Below, piece by piece: positions 9,924-21,100 of a stretch of 64,000 nucleotides of DNA (within the stretch, counting starts at the first letter, position 1; each line of letters opens with the position of its first letter). The stretch lies in contig CM030938.1 of NCBI GenBank assembly GCA_018136815.1, positions 2,082,202 to 2,146,201 of the forward strand, written 5' to 3'. The notes beneath the pieces were generated by a model. It made no database searches. It saw only the letters and a program-made list of their open reading frames with translations, and was not told the origin of the DNA. This DNA is from Isochrysis galbana. Lineage: Eukaryota > Haptophyta > Isochrysidales > Isochrysidaceae. The translations under genes were made by a program, and so were the position numbers.

Positions 9924-10293
9924 CCCCCCCCCCTTCTGCACTTCTGCAAGGTGGGGGCGGGGGGCTACCTTCTTTATTCTTTCCTCCGGCCTTCGCGCGC
10001 CCGCTGCTCCGTTGGCGTTCACCTATGTAAACTAAAGCTGACTGTCTTCTCACGTCGCGCATTCAACATTTTTTGAAGGACGAAAGGGCGAAGGGGAAGG
10101 GTAGGGGTACCCCTACCCCTACCCCTAGTGGAACATCGACTAGAGTAGTGTTGGCTGTGGGAGATACCGAAGGGGGGTGGCATGCTTCTGCTGCAGGACC
10201 TGGCAGGAGAGAGGGGGAGGGAGGGAGAAGGGGAGGGGGGGGGGGGGAAGAAGCAGGAGCGAGGAGAGGGCGCCGAGGGCCGAGGCGCGCGTG

Positions 10294-11963
10294 ATGGCCG
10301 ACGGCGAGGACGACCTCCTGGTGGGCCAACGCGTGTACGCGTGCGAACTGATCCAGCAGATGGGGATCATGCTGCGCCTACCACAGGTCGCCATCTCCTC
10401 CGCTCAGATCATGTTCCACCGATTCTACGCCCGCCGCTCCATGCGAAGGTTTGACGTTCGGGTGAGAGTGGCCGCCAGCCAATTCACCTGCCTCTGCTTG
10501 TCCAGCTTCCAGACACGCTTGTGGGCGATCCAGATGGCCGGGAAGATGACCGGCTGCCTTGCTGCCTTACCCCCGGCTTCCTGGATCTCCGGCTGCCTGG
10601 CTGCACGGCTCACCCACCTGCGCAGAATTGGCCTGCCCCACCCCACGATGCGGCTGCGTGGCTGCCTGGCTGTGTGCCTGCACAGATGCGCCCGATGCAA
10701 GCCTCTGTGTTCATGGCTCTATTGGCTGTGTGAAGTCCGGCTCACACTGTTCGCCCCGTGCCTCATACGCCTCCCACCCGCCCTGCACAGCACATAGCAA
10801 TCGGTGCACTCTTCCTTGCTTGCAAGGTTGAGGAGTGCCCCCGCAAGGTCCGCGATGTGCTCAACTGCTTTTGCCATTTGTGCGACAAGCGCGGTGGCAA
10901 GAAGCCCACTCCAGTGGATATGTACTCGAACGCCTACGTCAACTTGAGGGAGAAGCTCATCCGCGCGGAGCGTGAGCTGCTGAAGGAACTTGGCTTCATC
11001 CTCTACGCAGAGCACCCGCATAAGTTCATCCTGAACTACGTCAAGTTGCTCTCGCCCACCAAAGACAAGGAGCCGCTTCTCGCTCAGTCGGCGTGGAACT
11101 TTATCAACGATTCTCAGCGCACGGACGTCTGCATGAAGTATGCGCCGGAGGTGATATGCTGTGCTGCTATATGGTTTGCTGCGCGGACGCTCCGGATCAA
11201 GCTCCCCTCACAAACCACACCACCTTGGTGGGAGCTGTTTGATGCGAAAAAGGAGGATATGGACGCTGTGTGCAACAAAGTCACCGCCCTATACTCGCGA
11301 CCGCGTGCACGCTTTGTGAAGCTTGAGGCCCCGCCTGATCCAGTTCAGCCTGAGGCGGAGGCAGATAAGTCTGGTGCAGACGAGGCGCCTTCAGCAGCCT
11401 TGGGGCCATCAGCCAAAGTCGCATGCACATCTTCGGCGCCCACCTGTCCCAACACGAAGAATGTGGCGAGTGAATCAGAAGAGTTTAGGCCTAACATTGA
11501 GAGCACCGTGTGCGCTGGCGCTGGGACTACCGGTATGGATCCTTCCGTGACTACTCCTCTCATGTCCGAGGATCCCAGCAAGCGCATAGACGGCCGGATG
11601 GAGCAGCAACACTCGCCTATGCGCTTGCTGTGCGAGAGACGAGAAGATAGTGCAAAGAAGTCTGAGACGACAGACAGGGAGGCCATGCGGGATGATGAAG
11701 CGATCGACGGCGAGCGGCGGGAGCGTGTCTCAGGCGCTGGCGACAAGCGAGAGCGCGCACGTGGGGAAGATGACCGCCGAGGCCGGCGGGATGGTGACGA
11801 GGATCGTGACTGGGAAAAGCGCCGGCGTCGAGATGACTATGACCGCAAGGATGATCGCAGAGACGATCGTAACCATTACGACAGGCGCGATCGCCGCGAT
11901 TTCGATCGACGAGATCGCCGTGACGACCGCCGTGACGAGCGTAGAGACTACTACAAGAGATGA
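10294..11963 (+). CDS. Cyclin L (spliceosome-associated CDK-partner cyclin)
   Basis: Two exons: 10294-10461 and 10791-11963, joined by a phase-0 GT-AG intron of 329 bp (GGGTGAGAG donor, CTGCACAG acceptor). The joined protein has 446 residues. The first cyclin fold spans the junction: LRLPQVAISSAQIMFHRFYA, then FDVR-HIAIGALFLACKVEE and CPRKVRDVLNCFCHL, the signature of cyclin L/K/T-type cyclins and closest to cyclin L. The second fold includes ERELLKELGFILYAEHPHKF and ICCAAIWFAARTL. The C-terminal 90 residues are Arg/Asp-rich (DRRDRRDFDRRDRRDD) where animal and plant cyclin L have an Arg/Ser domain. Cyclin L pairs with CDK11-type kinases and acts in pre-mRNA splicing in the nucleus. The intron itself contains a repeated GGCTGCCT/GGCTGCGT phrase. 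Confidence 0.9.
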
Positions 11964-12167
11964 GAGTATCCTTGGTGACACCAGTATTAGGTCCCGTCCA
12001 CCGAAAGTCTGCTATGTGGGTTGTTGTCACTACCATTTCAGTGCATCTTAAATGCCCACGACGCATATTTGGCTCCTGTCCCAGTGTCTCACGGTTCTCA
12101 ACAAACCAACGCCAACAGGAACTGTGTATTGCGACCAAGCAAGACTGTTGGGCAGCTTGGGCAGGGA

Positions 12168-12267
12168 NNNNNNNNNNNNNNNNNNNNNNNNNNNNNNNNN
12201 NNNNNNNNNNNNNNNNNNNNNNNNNNNNNNNNNNNNNNNNNNNNNNNNNNNNNNNNNNNNNNNNNNN
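12168..12267. other. Assembly gap (100 N)
   Basis: Exactly 100 N, the usual placeholder for a gap of unknown length. It truncates the 5' side of the gene fragment that follows. Confidence 0.99.
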
Positions 12268-12488
12268 GATCCCGGAAGAAGAAGAAGTCCAAGAAGTCCA
12301 AATTCAAGGGGATGCATAGCGACAAAGGCGCGAGGAGGAGCGAACTTGATTTGTGGCAAGTTCGACGAGCTGAGCTGGCTGGTGAGGCTGCGGCACTTAG
12401 AGAGAAAGAGAGGTTGGAGCGAATGGAGCATGAACGGCGTAAGGCCACATTGGCATCATTGGGTATGCACATTGGAGTTCATTGGTAG
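12268..12488 (+). CDS. Basic coiled-coil protein, C-terminal fragment after an assembly gap
   Basis: The frame is open from the gap and begins with a Lys/Ser stretch (SRKKKKSKKSKFKG), then MHSDKGARRSELDLWQVRR and a charged helix (EAAALREKERLERMEHERRK) typical of nuclear or RNA-processing proteins. It stops at 12486-12488, but a possible GTATGC splice donor at about 12461 (after ATLASLG) could carry on to a downstream exon. The final 40 bp are copied in the tandem duplicate downstream. Family not recognised; the start is lost in the gap. Confidence 0.45.
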
Positions 12489-13150
12489 TGCTCATGTGCT
12501 CACAGTCACAGATGTCAATAAGAATTGGGCAAATAGTACATGGTATGGAAAGTCCATATGCAAAGGGCAGTGGTTGGTCGTGAGCAATGGCGCAATGGCA
12601 GTGCTTCCCCTAACGCTGCTAGGGTGGAGCGGAGGGACATGGGGCGGGGAGGGGGAGGGGGCACATAAGCAAGTATGATGTGTCTTCTTTGCCCCCCCCG
12701 CCCCCCCCCCGGCCCCTTAACGCTTGAAGCTCCCACTTCCCGGCGCTCCCCACGCCACAGTACGCTTTCTAAAAAAGACATCTAAAGATTATTTTGGGCT
12801 AAACAGTAAGGCTACGTTGGCATCTTTGGGTATGCACATTCGAGTTCATTGGTAGTGTGTGGTGTTGATGTGCTCGCAGAAGTCAATAAGACTCGGAAAT
12901 AGTATGGAAAGTCCATATACCATATGCAAAGGGCAGTGGTTGGTCGTAGTGAGCGATGGCAGCGCTCCCCCTGACGCCGCTAGAGTGGAGCGGAGGGACA
13001 TGGGGCGGGGAGTGGGAGGGGGCACATAAACAAGAATGACGCGTCTTCTTGCCCTTCCCCCCCCCCCTGAAGCTTAATGCTCCCTCTCCCTCCCTCTCTC
13101 CCACACCACAGTAGTGCGCTTTCTAAGGAGGAAAAACATTTGAAGATTCT
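12450..13150. repeat. Tandem duplication, period about 358 bp
   Basis: 12450-12795 and about 12810-13150 align along their length: both contain GGGTATGCACATT, GAGTTCATTGGTAGTG, TATGGAAAGTCCATAT, GCAAAGGGCAGTGGTTGGTC, GTGGAGCGGAGGGACATGGG and a C run. They differ by substitutions and small indels. The unit begins inside the coding end of the preceding gene fragment and carries its 3' flank. Confidence 0.85.
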
Positions 13151-14440
13151 GGGCTAAACACATACAAGATCAAGGTTTCCCTACCTCTACTCCGTCACCG
13201 CCCTTATCCTTATTCCTTTTTCTTCGATTTCCGGGGTCCGGCCATGATGCACTTCTGGGCAGGCCTTTTGAGTGTCTATTTTGTTGAGCTTGAAGGTCTA
13301 TTTTGTAGGTCTATTTTGTGTGGTTATCTAGGGGCAGTACGATTTGTAGGCATTTCGGCTTAGAGCCCTAGCCCTAGCTGCGCAAACATAACATGGCACA
13401 TGCATATGCATGCATGTGCTCCATTGCCATCATTTCGTGTCATTTCAATGTCACTTCTCACTTTCACGTCGCTGCACTTTTCACTAAGAGTAGCGAGCAA
13501 CTTCTCAGAGAACAAAATGCACGGGTTTGGCGCTGTGTAGCCTTGATGCAGTGGAGCGCGGATACGAAGCGCGGTGAGGCTTGCGGCGACCTACAACTAC
13601 AACCAATAGCCAGTGGTATTTGTGTATTTGGATTTAGGTATTAGATATAGGAATAGGAGAGGATACCATGATTGTATCGTAGATAGTAGGAGGGAATGTG
13701 CCAAGATGGCTGGGACAATGGTGCGCTGCTGCATCTGCAGTGGCGAAGGCTATGCATGGCCAGTGCGCTGGTTCGAAAAGAACAGAAATCTCAATACAGA
13801 CGTCACATCACAAGCGCAAGTGCCACAACTACAAGTTCCAAGCCCCAAAGAAGCCGTCAATGGACGACATTCACCAGGGGCACATAGTTCGCGCAAACGC
13901 ACTCTGCTCCGCTCCCTGCACGCGCCGTGCGACGCGCGCGATTCAGGAAAGCTGAACCTGTTAGCCGGACGCACCGGAGGAGCGAGTACGAGCTGCGCGG
14001 TCTGTCTGAACCTGGCCAACCGCACAAGCCGAGCAAGCCAGCCATTCTGTGCGCCATTGGCGCGGGGTAAGCGCCGTTGGCCGTGCGCTGTCGCGCGCCA
14101 CTACTGCACCGAACTTATGGGCTGGGTCGTTCGAGCGGCTACCTGGGTGCAGAGCAAGTGGTGGGCATGTCCCTCACACCGTCGACACAAGCCAAACTAG
14201 AAGAAGGCGGGCCGGGAGGGCCTTGGAGAAGAGAAAGCGGAGAGCGAGGTGGGAGGACGAGGGCGCAGCATTCTCCTTCACCATGGCCATCCCGGCGCGG
14301 TGCCGCTCGTCGGCCTAGGGATCGCCTGCGGAGCCGAAGGCGGCTCTCGACCCCCCAAACGCCCATGGCGCCGCGAGGCGCGCGGCGGGTCCTCTCCTTT
14401 TGACTGCAAATCTTCTCTTTCCACTGGAGCCTCTTGGGGG
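13151..14440. other. Intergenic, no gene supported
   Basis: Contains a short GGTCTATTTTGT repeat at about 13285-13320 and a GGGGTCCGGCCATGATGCACTT phrase at about 13235 resembling the retroelement 3' UTR. Several medium-length frames exist between 13600 and 14200, but none has domain-like composition and they overlap on both strands. Confidence 0.4.
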
Positions 14441-14446
14441 GGAGGG

Positions 14447-14642
<196 letters not shown>

Positions 14643-14894
14643 GTGGTGTGGTGAGATCCCTGCGCCGGGACACCTTCACATATCTCTGGTGGCGTTGATA
14701 GAAGAATATATCCTGCGACAGCAGTCACAGCATCAAAGATATCATCTGTGAATCTTGGAAGAAGGCACCATATCCAAGGGCGAGATACGTGGATTCTGTA
14801 AGGCGGTGTAGAGAAGAAAGTACAGAGAGAGTGCGAGAGAGGAGAGAGAGAAGAAGAGCGCCCCCTCCCCCTTTTCCTCGCTCGTCGGCAGTCC

Positions 14895-16001
14895 ATGCTG
14901 TCCTCCCCCACCGGCCCCACCTGCGCCGGGCTAGAGTACCCTCGTTCTGTGCGCTCAGTCCTGTCTATCGATGAGCGAGAGTACCTCTCACGTCTCTACT
15001 TCCACGTCCTCCGCCCCGCATCACGCCGCCAGCCAGGCCTCACCTACTTCCGGCTCCTCTCTCACCTCGCTCGCACAAAGGACGAGCAGGCCTGGGCGAT
15101 TCTGCGCAGGCTACAGCGCACGATACGCAGCATGTTTGGGCAGGAATTCGAGCTGGTCAATGACTTCTTCTCCTTCCGCTCGCCAACCTCGCGCATGTTC
15201 CAGGACTGGCATCAGGACGGCGAGTTCTGGCTCACCGCAAACGGAGAGCCAGCCTTCTCATGCTCCGGCTTCAACCTGTGGATCCTCCTCGACCACCGCC
15301 GCATGAACTACTCCTTCGATGTGATCGACACCAGTCGGTACATGCCGATGTACATGGCACTCTACAGAGCGGCGAGGGTTGCACGGAGGGCGAGGAACGC
15401 GAGCGACCACGCAACGTTGCTCAACACGCCTGACGCGGTATTCGGCTCTTCGGCCAACCAAAAGCGCAAGGCGCTGCTGCATCCGCTTTCCCTCGCGCGC
15501 ATCGCCCGCCGCTCGGGCGCTGGCCGCAAGCCATGGGTTAACGTCCCGCTCGAGGCGGGCGACGCCCTGATCCTGAGGCAGGTTGAGATCCACCGGACCG
15601 ATGCGCGCCAGCCAGACCCGGACCAGTGGCGTCTCGCCTTAGGGTTCAAGGTGATGCGGCGCGGCACCGTTGTCCGGCGCGGCGACCTGCAGTCGCCATT
15701 CGGCATGGACTCGCTTTCAGTTCGCGCGCACTGGCCCGGGCTGCTACCCGACTTCACCGTGGGAAGGCCGCTACCGATGGTCTACAACAAGACGGCTGTC
15801 GACGTTGTCAAGCCCGCCCGGATGAGTGCGCAGGGAGTGTGGGCCCTCTTTCAGGCCGCTGGCATGCTGCTCTGCCCCGAGGCGCTCTGTGTCGACAGCG
15901 GCCGCAATCCACTGATCTTCATCTTTCCAGTGATGGTGGTCCTGCTCATATTTGCCATACGTCGCAAGCCCCATGCTAGCAAGGAGTGCGCATGCTGGTG
16001 A
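14895..16001 (+). CDS. Phytanoyl-CoA-dioxygenase-like 2-oxoglutarate/Fe(II) oxygenase, tail-anchored
   Basis: A single exon of 368 residues. The iron site can be read: His106 and Asp108 in WHQDGEFW (the HxD motif) and a distal His233 in QVEIHRTD, with Arg246 in DPDQWRLALGFKV placed to bind the 2-oxoglutarate carboxylate. The region between fits the double-stranded beta-helix of PhyH-type enzymes (FNLWILLDHRR, LEAGDALILRQ). Such enzymes hydroxylate lipids or small molecules. The C-terminus has one hydrophobic segment (about 339-354, LIFIFPVMVVLLIFAI) followed by a basic tail, as in tail-anchored membrane proteins, so I infer a cytosol-facing enzyme on ER or another membrane. Substrate unknown. 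An upstream in-frame extension is excluded by the GA/CT tract. Confidence 0.78.
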   Translation: MLSSPTGPTCAGLEYPRSVRSVLSIDEREYLSRLYFHVLRPASRRQPGLTYFRLLSHLARTKDEQAWAILRRLQRTIRSMFGQEFELVNDFFSFRSPTSRMFQDWHQDGEFWLTANGEPAFSCSGFNLWILLDHRRMNYSFDVIDTSRYMPMYMALYRAARVARRARNASDHATLLNTPDAVFGSSANQKRKALLHPLSLARIARRSGAGRKPWVNVPLEAGDALILRQVEIHRTDARQPDPDQWRLALGFKVMRRGTVVRRGDLQSPFGMDSLSVRAHWPGLLPDFTVGRPLPMVYNKTAVDVVKPARMSAQGVWALFQAAGMLLCPEALCVDSGRNPLIFIFPVMVVLLIFAIRRKPHASKECACW

Positions 16002-16197
16002 TGGAGGCCTCGCAGCCACGTCTTTCATTGAGGGGCGATGGCGCATACCGGTCGAGAGTCCGAGCGTGTCTAGTGCGACCAATGAAATGTATTTATCTCT
16101 CAAGCGGCGAAGCACCTTGAGATGTGCTGCATGTCGCAGTTGCCTCAAGGACGGGGTGTGTTTACAATCAATGTAGAATATATAAAGCGTCGATTTA

Positions 16198-16386
16198 CTC
16201 AACCTACTTTTATAAGTGGGGGTCAATGGGGGCCTCGCGCCCCCTGCACTCCATCGCGGACATCCCCCGGGGTGGGACCGTACAACCAACCTCAGCCCCT
16301 GCCCTCGGGCAAGGGCTGGGCAGTCATCAATCTGGCCGAAACCCCTAGTGGCTAGTGGGCGCGGGCCGCGAATCGCACTCGCCCAC
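16198..16386. repeat. Dispersed repeat, also at 37096-37267
   Basis: CAACCTACTTTTATAAGTGG, GGGCCTCGCGCCCCC, CATCGCGGACA, CCCTAGTGG and GGGCGCGGGCC occur in the same order in both copies. In both places a retroelement C-terminal fragment follows on the same strand, so this is probably an internal or 5' part of that retroelement. Confidence 0.8.
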
Positions 16387-16809
16387 GCCCGCAGTGGGCC
16401 TGCCATCGAGTCGAGCATCGAGCTGACTACCCCCCATCCCAGGTTGCCAGGCATACAAGGGCCTCTAGGCTACTCTGGGCGGCTTCCATGGCCAGCGAGG
16501 CGAGCGTGGGAGAAGTAGGGGGGGTTACGGGCTGGGCCCTAGCCTCCACTGCCCCTTGACCCCAAAGCCTGAGCTGCGCCCTTGCTTGCCCTTGCGCCCT
16601 TGCTGACCCTCTGGGAGCCCCACAAGGACCTCTCAGAGCAAGCCATGGCATGCCATGGCGCGCCGCATGGCGACGCGCCGCAGGGGACGACGGACGACGA
16701 TCAGAAGACGATCTGTCGGCGATCCCGTCTGGAAGGAGAATCGCACCATAACGGAAATGAGGGGCAATCCTGCCGCACAGGATTCCAAGAGACCTATCGA
16801 ACAAGACGA

Positions 16810-17104
16810 AAGAAGTGCGGTGTGCCTAAGGGGGAGATGCGAAGAGATTGCAAATTAAACCTGATTGCAATCACTGAAGTAGGTAGAGAAACGCGGGGAA
16901 GATAGCGAATAAAACCTATTTGCGAGGCGCCTAGGAGGGAGAAAGGTGGGGAAACTTCCCTTCTCTTCGAGAGTAAGAGAGAGGGCGCTCCACAACCCAA
17001 GATCCTATGCGTCCAAGCGAAGCTTTTGACCGAGGACGAGAACGAGAGAATTATAACGATAATACCGAACGACGAAAAGAAGCCTTACGAGTGTCGATTC
17101 GCGA
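16810..17104. repeat. Dispersed repeat, also at 33398-33740
   Basis: The two copies share GTGTGCCTAAGGGGGAGAT, GCAAATTAAACCTGATTG, AGAGAAACGCGGGGAAGAT, TGCGAGGCGCCTAGGAGG, CACAACCCAAGATCCT and AAGCGAAGCTTTTGACCGA with small indels. Here it runs straight into the retroelement C-terminal fragment; at 33 kb it does not. Confidence 0.85.
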
Positions 17105-17904
17105 ATGCGACAGACTTGCCGCTTTTGCGGCATAGCCCCCGAGAGCTCCACTCATATAGCCACATGCATTGCGACGGAGCCCGTCTTCGAATTCATAGAA
17201 GAACTTCTAGGGATTAACCTTAGGCCGGGGTCTGAAATAGCCCAACGTCTCTTCTGCTATCAGATAGACAGACCTCATCCCTCCTCGGGATACCTAGATA
17301 TCCTGGCTTGGAGGTATATCCTAACGGACTTTTACAATGTCCAGTATGGCAACGCAGACGGTAGGTCCGTCAGGTCAATCTTAAGAGCGATCCTTGCGAG
17401 ATACCACCTATTAGTAACGGCGAAAGTCGGTTTCTTTCAGAGGCTGAAAACACAACGAGAAAGTATAGGGCTACACGCCCCGAGCAACAAACACATTAAG
17501 AAAATGATGAGCCCTCTGTACACGGTGGACAAAGACTTCAACCTAGAAATATCGGGAGACCTCCTGCAAGCGGCGGGAGGTCTCGACATGCGAAACATCA
17601 CCTAAGGTAGCTAACCCTTTTGCTAATGGGGGCCCCAACGGACAGCAAGAGAGACTCTATGAGTTATAAAAGTAGGTGATACAAGCCGAGCCAGAGCAAA
17701 GGAGGAGCCATAGTCTCCCGCCTCCTTCTCTCCAACTCCCGGCCGAAGCAGCGCGCGCGGCCTCCCCGGAACTAGCTTCTCCGCTAAAGAGGGAACTGGG
17801 GAAGGGGAAAGGGGTTGTTAGGGGTTAAGGTTGGGTAGTAGGGAGGTCCACAAGCACACTGCCCCATGCCGCACACGTAGCGGAGATTTTAAGAAGTTTT
17901 TTTT
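17105..17904 (+). mobile_element. Retroelement C-terminal fragment with zinc knuckle and T-tail
   Basis: The frame 17105-17605 begins at the knuckle CRFCGIAPESSTHIATC (C-x2-C-x8-H-x3-C) and continues with LAWRYILTDFYNVQYGN and a basic, Leu-rich tail to a stop. Homologous frames occur at 37.4, 50.7, 59.1 (N-terminal part) and 61 kb (minus). The arrangement matches the region after the reverse-transcriptase domain of non-LTR retrotransposons. About 290 bp beyond the stop the sequence reaches TTAAGAAG followed by eight T (17897-17904), the family 3' end. Confidence 0.65.
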
Positions 17905-18135
17905 AGTTGAGGAGGCATGCGCCGCGGTTGATGAGCACAATGATGGGCACAATGATGACACGAGGGACGGGCAAAAGGTTGAATGAAAGAAATTGACAAA
18001 GATATAGGCGGGGCCTTGAAAGCTCACGGAAGTATTCGCTCATCAATCAAAATCATGGTGCCAAGCAAGCTTTCATGCTAACGAGATGCACTCAGTGACT
18101 GTCATGGTACAGCCATTGCGGACATGTTTCCTTCT

Positions 18136-21100
18136 CTAATTGCGGGACGTGAAGCGCAACGTCGGCATGTGTGGTTGTACTAGAGTCCCCTGAAAGTACG
18201 ACACCTGCCAAAACCGGTGGTGAAGATCCTTTGGATTGCGCGATGGTGACAGATCGCGGCGGCGTAGGAACCTTTGACATCGCATGAAAAAATGCGGCGG
18301 CAAGGCGCGGCGACAAAAGCGACACCACAAATGAGTGCCGTACGCGACCATGGCCAATGCATCGCGGGTATCCATAGACCTCTCGTGGACACTATTGCAG
18401 CTGGTGCACAAGGCGCAGGACGTAGACAGCCACACCTTGTCCCAGGTGATGGAAGGATCGACGGGTTCAATCTTCCAGTCGCGAATGAAGGTAAGTAGCA
18501 AGGCTTGCACCTCGAGCATCGCCACCCGCGAGCCTGGGCATTGCCGCGCCCCTGCGGAAAATGGGGCTCTATACAAGGTATGGTCGAGTATGGCCGCCGG
18601 GGTGCCCTTGCGAGCCGCCTGGAATGGAAGATGAGAGGGGAGCGTGGATGGCCTAGGCAAAGATGATGCGCCCGTGCCAGTCACAAGGCCAGACTGGCAC
18701 TCGAGCGCCGGCCGAGTGGAGGCTAAAGCGTAGAGGTGAGCCACTCATACATCGAAACGTCGGGACGACGCACCTCGGCGGGCGGCAAAAAGCGCTCAGG
18801 ATCGAAGATGTTTGGTTCAGGTACGCGTTCAGGGTCATGCCCCGGAAAATATGTATTCAATATGAAGGTGGTTCCTGGTGGGAACTCGCGCCCATGGACA
18901 GTGACCGGCCCCTGTAGCACGGCCCGAGGCAGAGGAAGAAGTTGTATGCGGCCAAGCGCACGGTAACAGCCAATTCTAGAATCGGGCTGCAAGTGCATGC
19001 CCCCCCCCCCCCCTCCCGCGCGACGCGCCGGCTGCTCACCTGTAGATTCTTCTTGACGAGGTTGATCGGCGCTGCGGGTGTCAACCTGTGTGCCTCGCGC
19101 AGCGTAGCATGCAGGTAGGGGTAGGCGGCGCGACTGCCAAGCTTACTGGCGCATATGCCCTCTCGAGCCACTTCTCCCGCCAGCGCGTCCTGCAATGATT
19201 CGGCATGCCACGGGCAGTGTGAGGTAGCTGTCGCCGACAGATCACTTGAAGCCGCATGGTTCACCGGTGGGCGTTGAGAATCAAGAGCCATGCCAGACCA
19301 AGCCGCATGGCCATGGTTCACTAGTGAGCGTTGAGAATCAAGAGCCATGCCGGAGCGCGCCATATGGCGTCGGGATTGGCTTGTGCAACGTGGTCGTGGG
19401 CGGACAATAAGACAATGGCACCGAGAGAGCAATGGTCGGGACGGAGTGTTGCCTGGTCCTCCGTGTGATACATGCTTTGTCTAGTCCTCCGTGTGATGCA
19501 CATTTTGCCGGGTCTGAGCACTGCAGCTCACCATCACGGCCGGACGGTTCCATTTGGGTGGGTCTCACCTGCACTTTTGGATTTAGGGCGATATGCAGCA
19601 AGCACCAATTGAGCACCGAGGAAGTAGTGTCAACGGCCGCTAGGAGCGCGGTACTGCAAAGCTCCTTGGTTTCTTTAATGCTAACACTCGAGGGGCTGCC
19701 TGCAGTTCAAGAAGGTGGGCGACGTGGTTATGAAGAGGGCGTGGGTAAAGGCAGGGGCTGCAGATGACTCACGGGGCGGGGAGTCCTCGGACACTGGCCG
19801 CGATAGCCTGCCGAGGCCTTTGGGGGCCTTGGCCAAGGAATGGCCACACACTGGATGCGCTGCAGCAAGAGTGAGTGAGCGCTCACCTGCGGCTGCTGCC
19901 TGTCTGTCGATGGCTCGAGCGATGTAAGAGTTGGCCTCGTGCTCATTCAATTCCCCGGCGGCTTTGCGCTCGACAAACCTGCTCAAGCACGCGGTCGCTT
20001 GCCATGAAAGCGAATGAGAAGGGCAAGCAAGCCTTAGAGGATGCGGGCGGAGGTGTAAAGGTTGCAGATGAGGAACATCAAGAGCTTGATACAAGGCGAA
20101 GGCCCATTCCCTCACCGATCGATCTTGCATCGATTAATTTCGTCAACCTTGGACAGGTGAACCTTGAATTTCGCATACATAGGCGTGGTGAGGCCGAGCC
20201 ACTTTCCGAGAATCACCTGAACCATGATACATGGAGGTTGGGATGCTGGGGCGAGTGGCGGTGTGCAAGGTGGAGGTGGCTGTAGATGCGGTGAGAAGAG
20301 CAGCGAGTCTCAGCACACCTCACGAGTATTGAAGGATGTCAGAGGCATGAGCATGTCGAAGACAGCCATTGTCTCCTGAGGCGACAGCCGGGCCGAATTG
20401 AGCGAGCAGTTCTGCTGCATGTACGCGCACAACCCAGCAAATACGTCGCTTGCATAAACAGGCACTACTCCCGTATACTCAATCGCGCCGTAGAATGGGC
20501 AGCGAAGTCGACAGGATAGATCATGCAGCGGTGCCATGGCGTGCCACGATGCAAAGCGCACTTGGTAGCAGATGACATTCTCTTGCGCTCGCTCACTTTC
20601 TGGTCCGCCGGCGAGGCGTGTCATGTGGCCAAACATCACAGCATGAAAGAGGTCAAAAGTGCAACGCGCAGCGAATCTGGAATGTAGGCGTTGAAACGTC
20701 TCAGCCCTAAGCTGCGCTCAATTCCTCTCATGTGACCTTGCTTACTGCGAGGGCGACTCTGACCTAGGCTTGCCATGCCTCCTCTCATTTGCGGCGTGCG
20801 AAAAGGTAGCTACTGGGCCTTGTGCCGCCCACCTTTCGAGATCATCGCCTGAGGCAGGCGCTCCCTTGGATGCGAGAGCCGCCGCCGTCACCAATGCCGC
20901 CGCGTAGCCTTTCGCAGCGGCGGGGGCAAGCATATCGGTCTGCAGAAACATTCGAAGCCGGCGCCAATGCTCCCCTTGCCCCCAGAAACCGTGGTCCTTG
21001 GAGTACTTGGTACCTCCGACGCTCCAGCCGAGAGTTTCGCGAGCGGCCCTATGAAGATGGGGAGCACAACCACGTCAGAACAAAGAGCGAGCGCAAAAGG

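Noticed and set aside
13613-14200. 195-codon + frame
   Set aside because: No domain-like pattern, overlapping frames on the other strand, and composition typical of GC-rich intergenic sequence.
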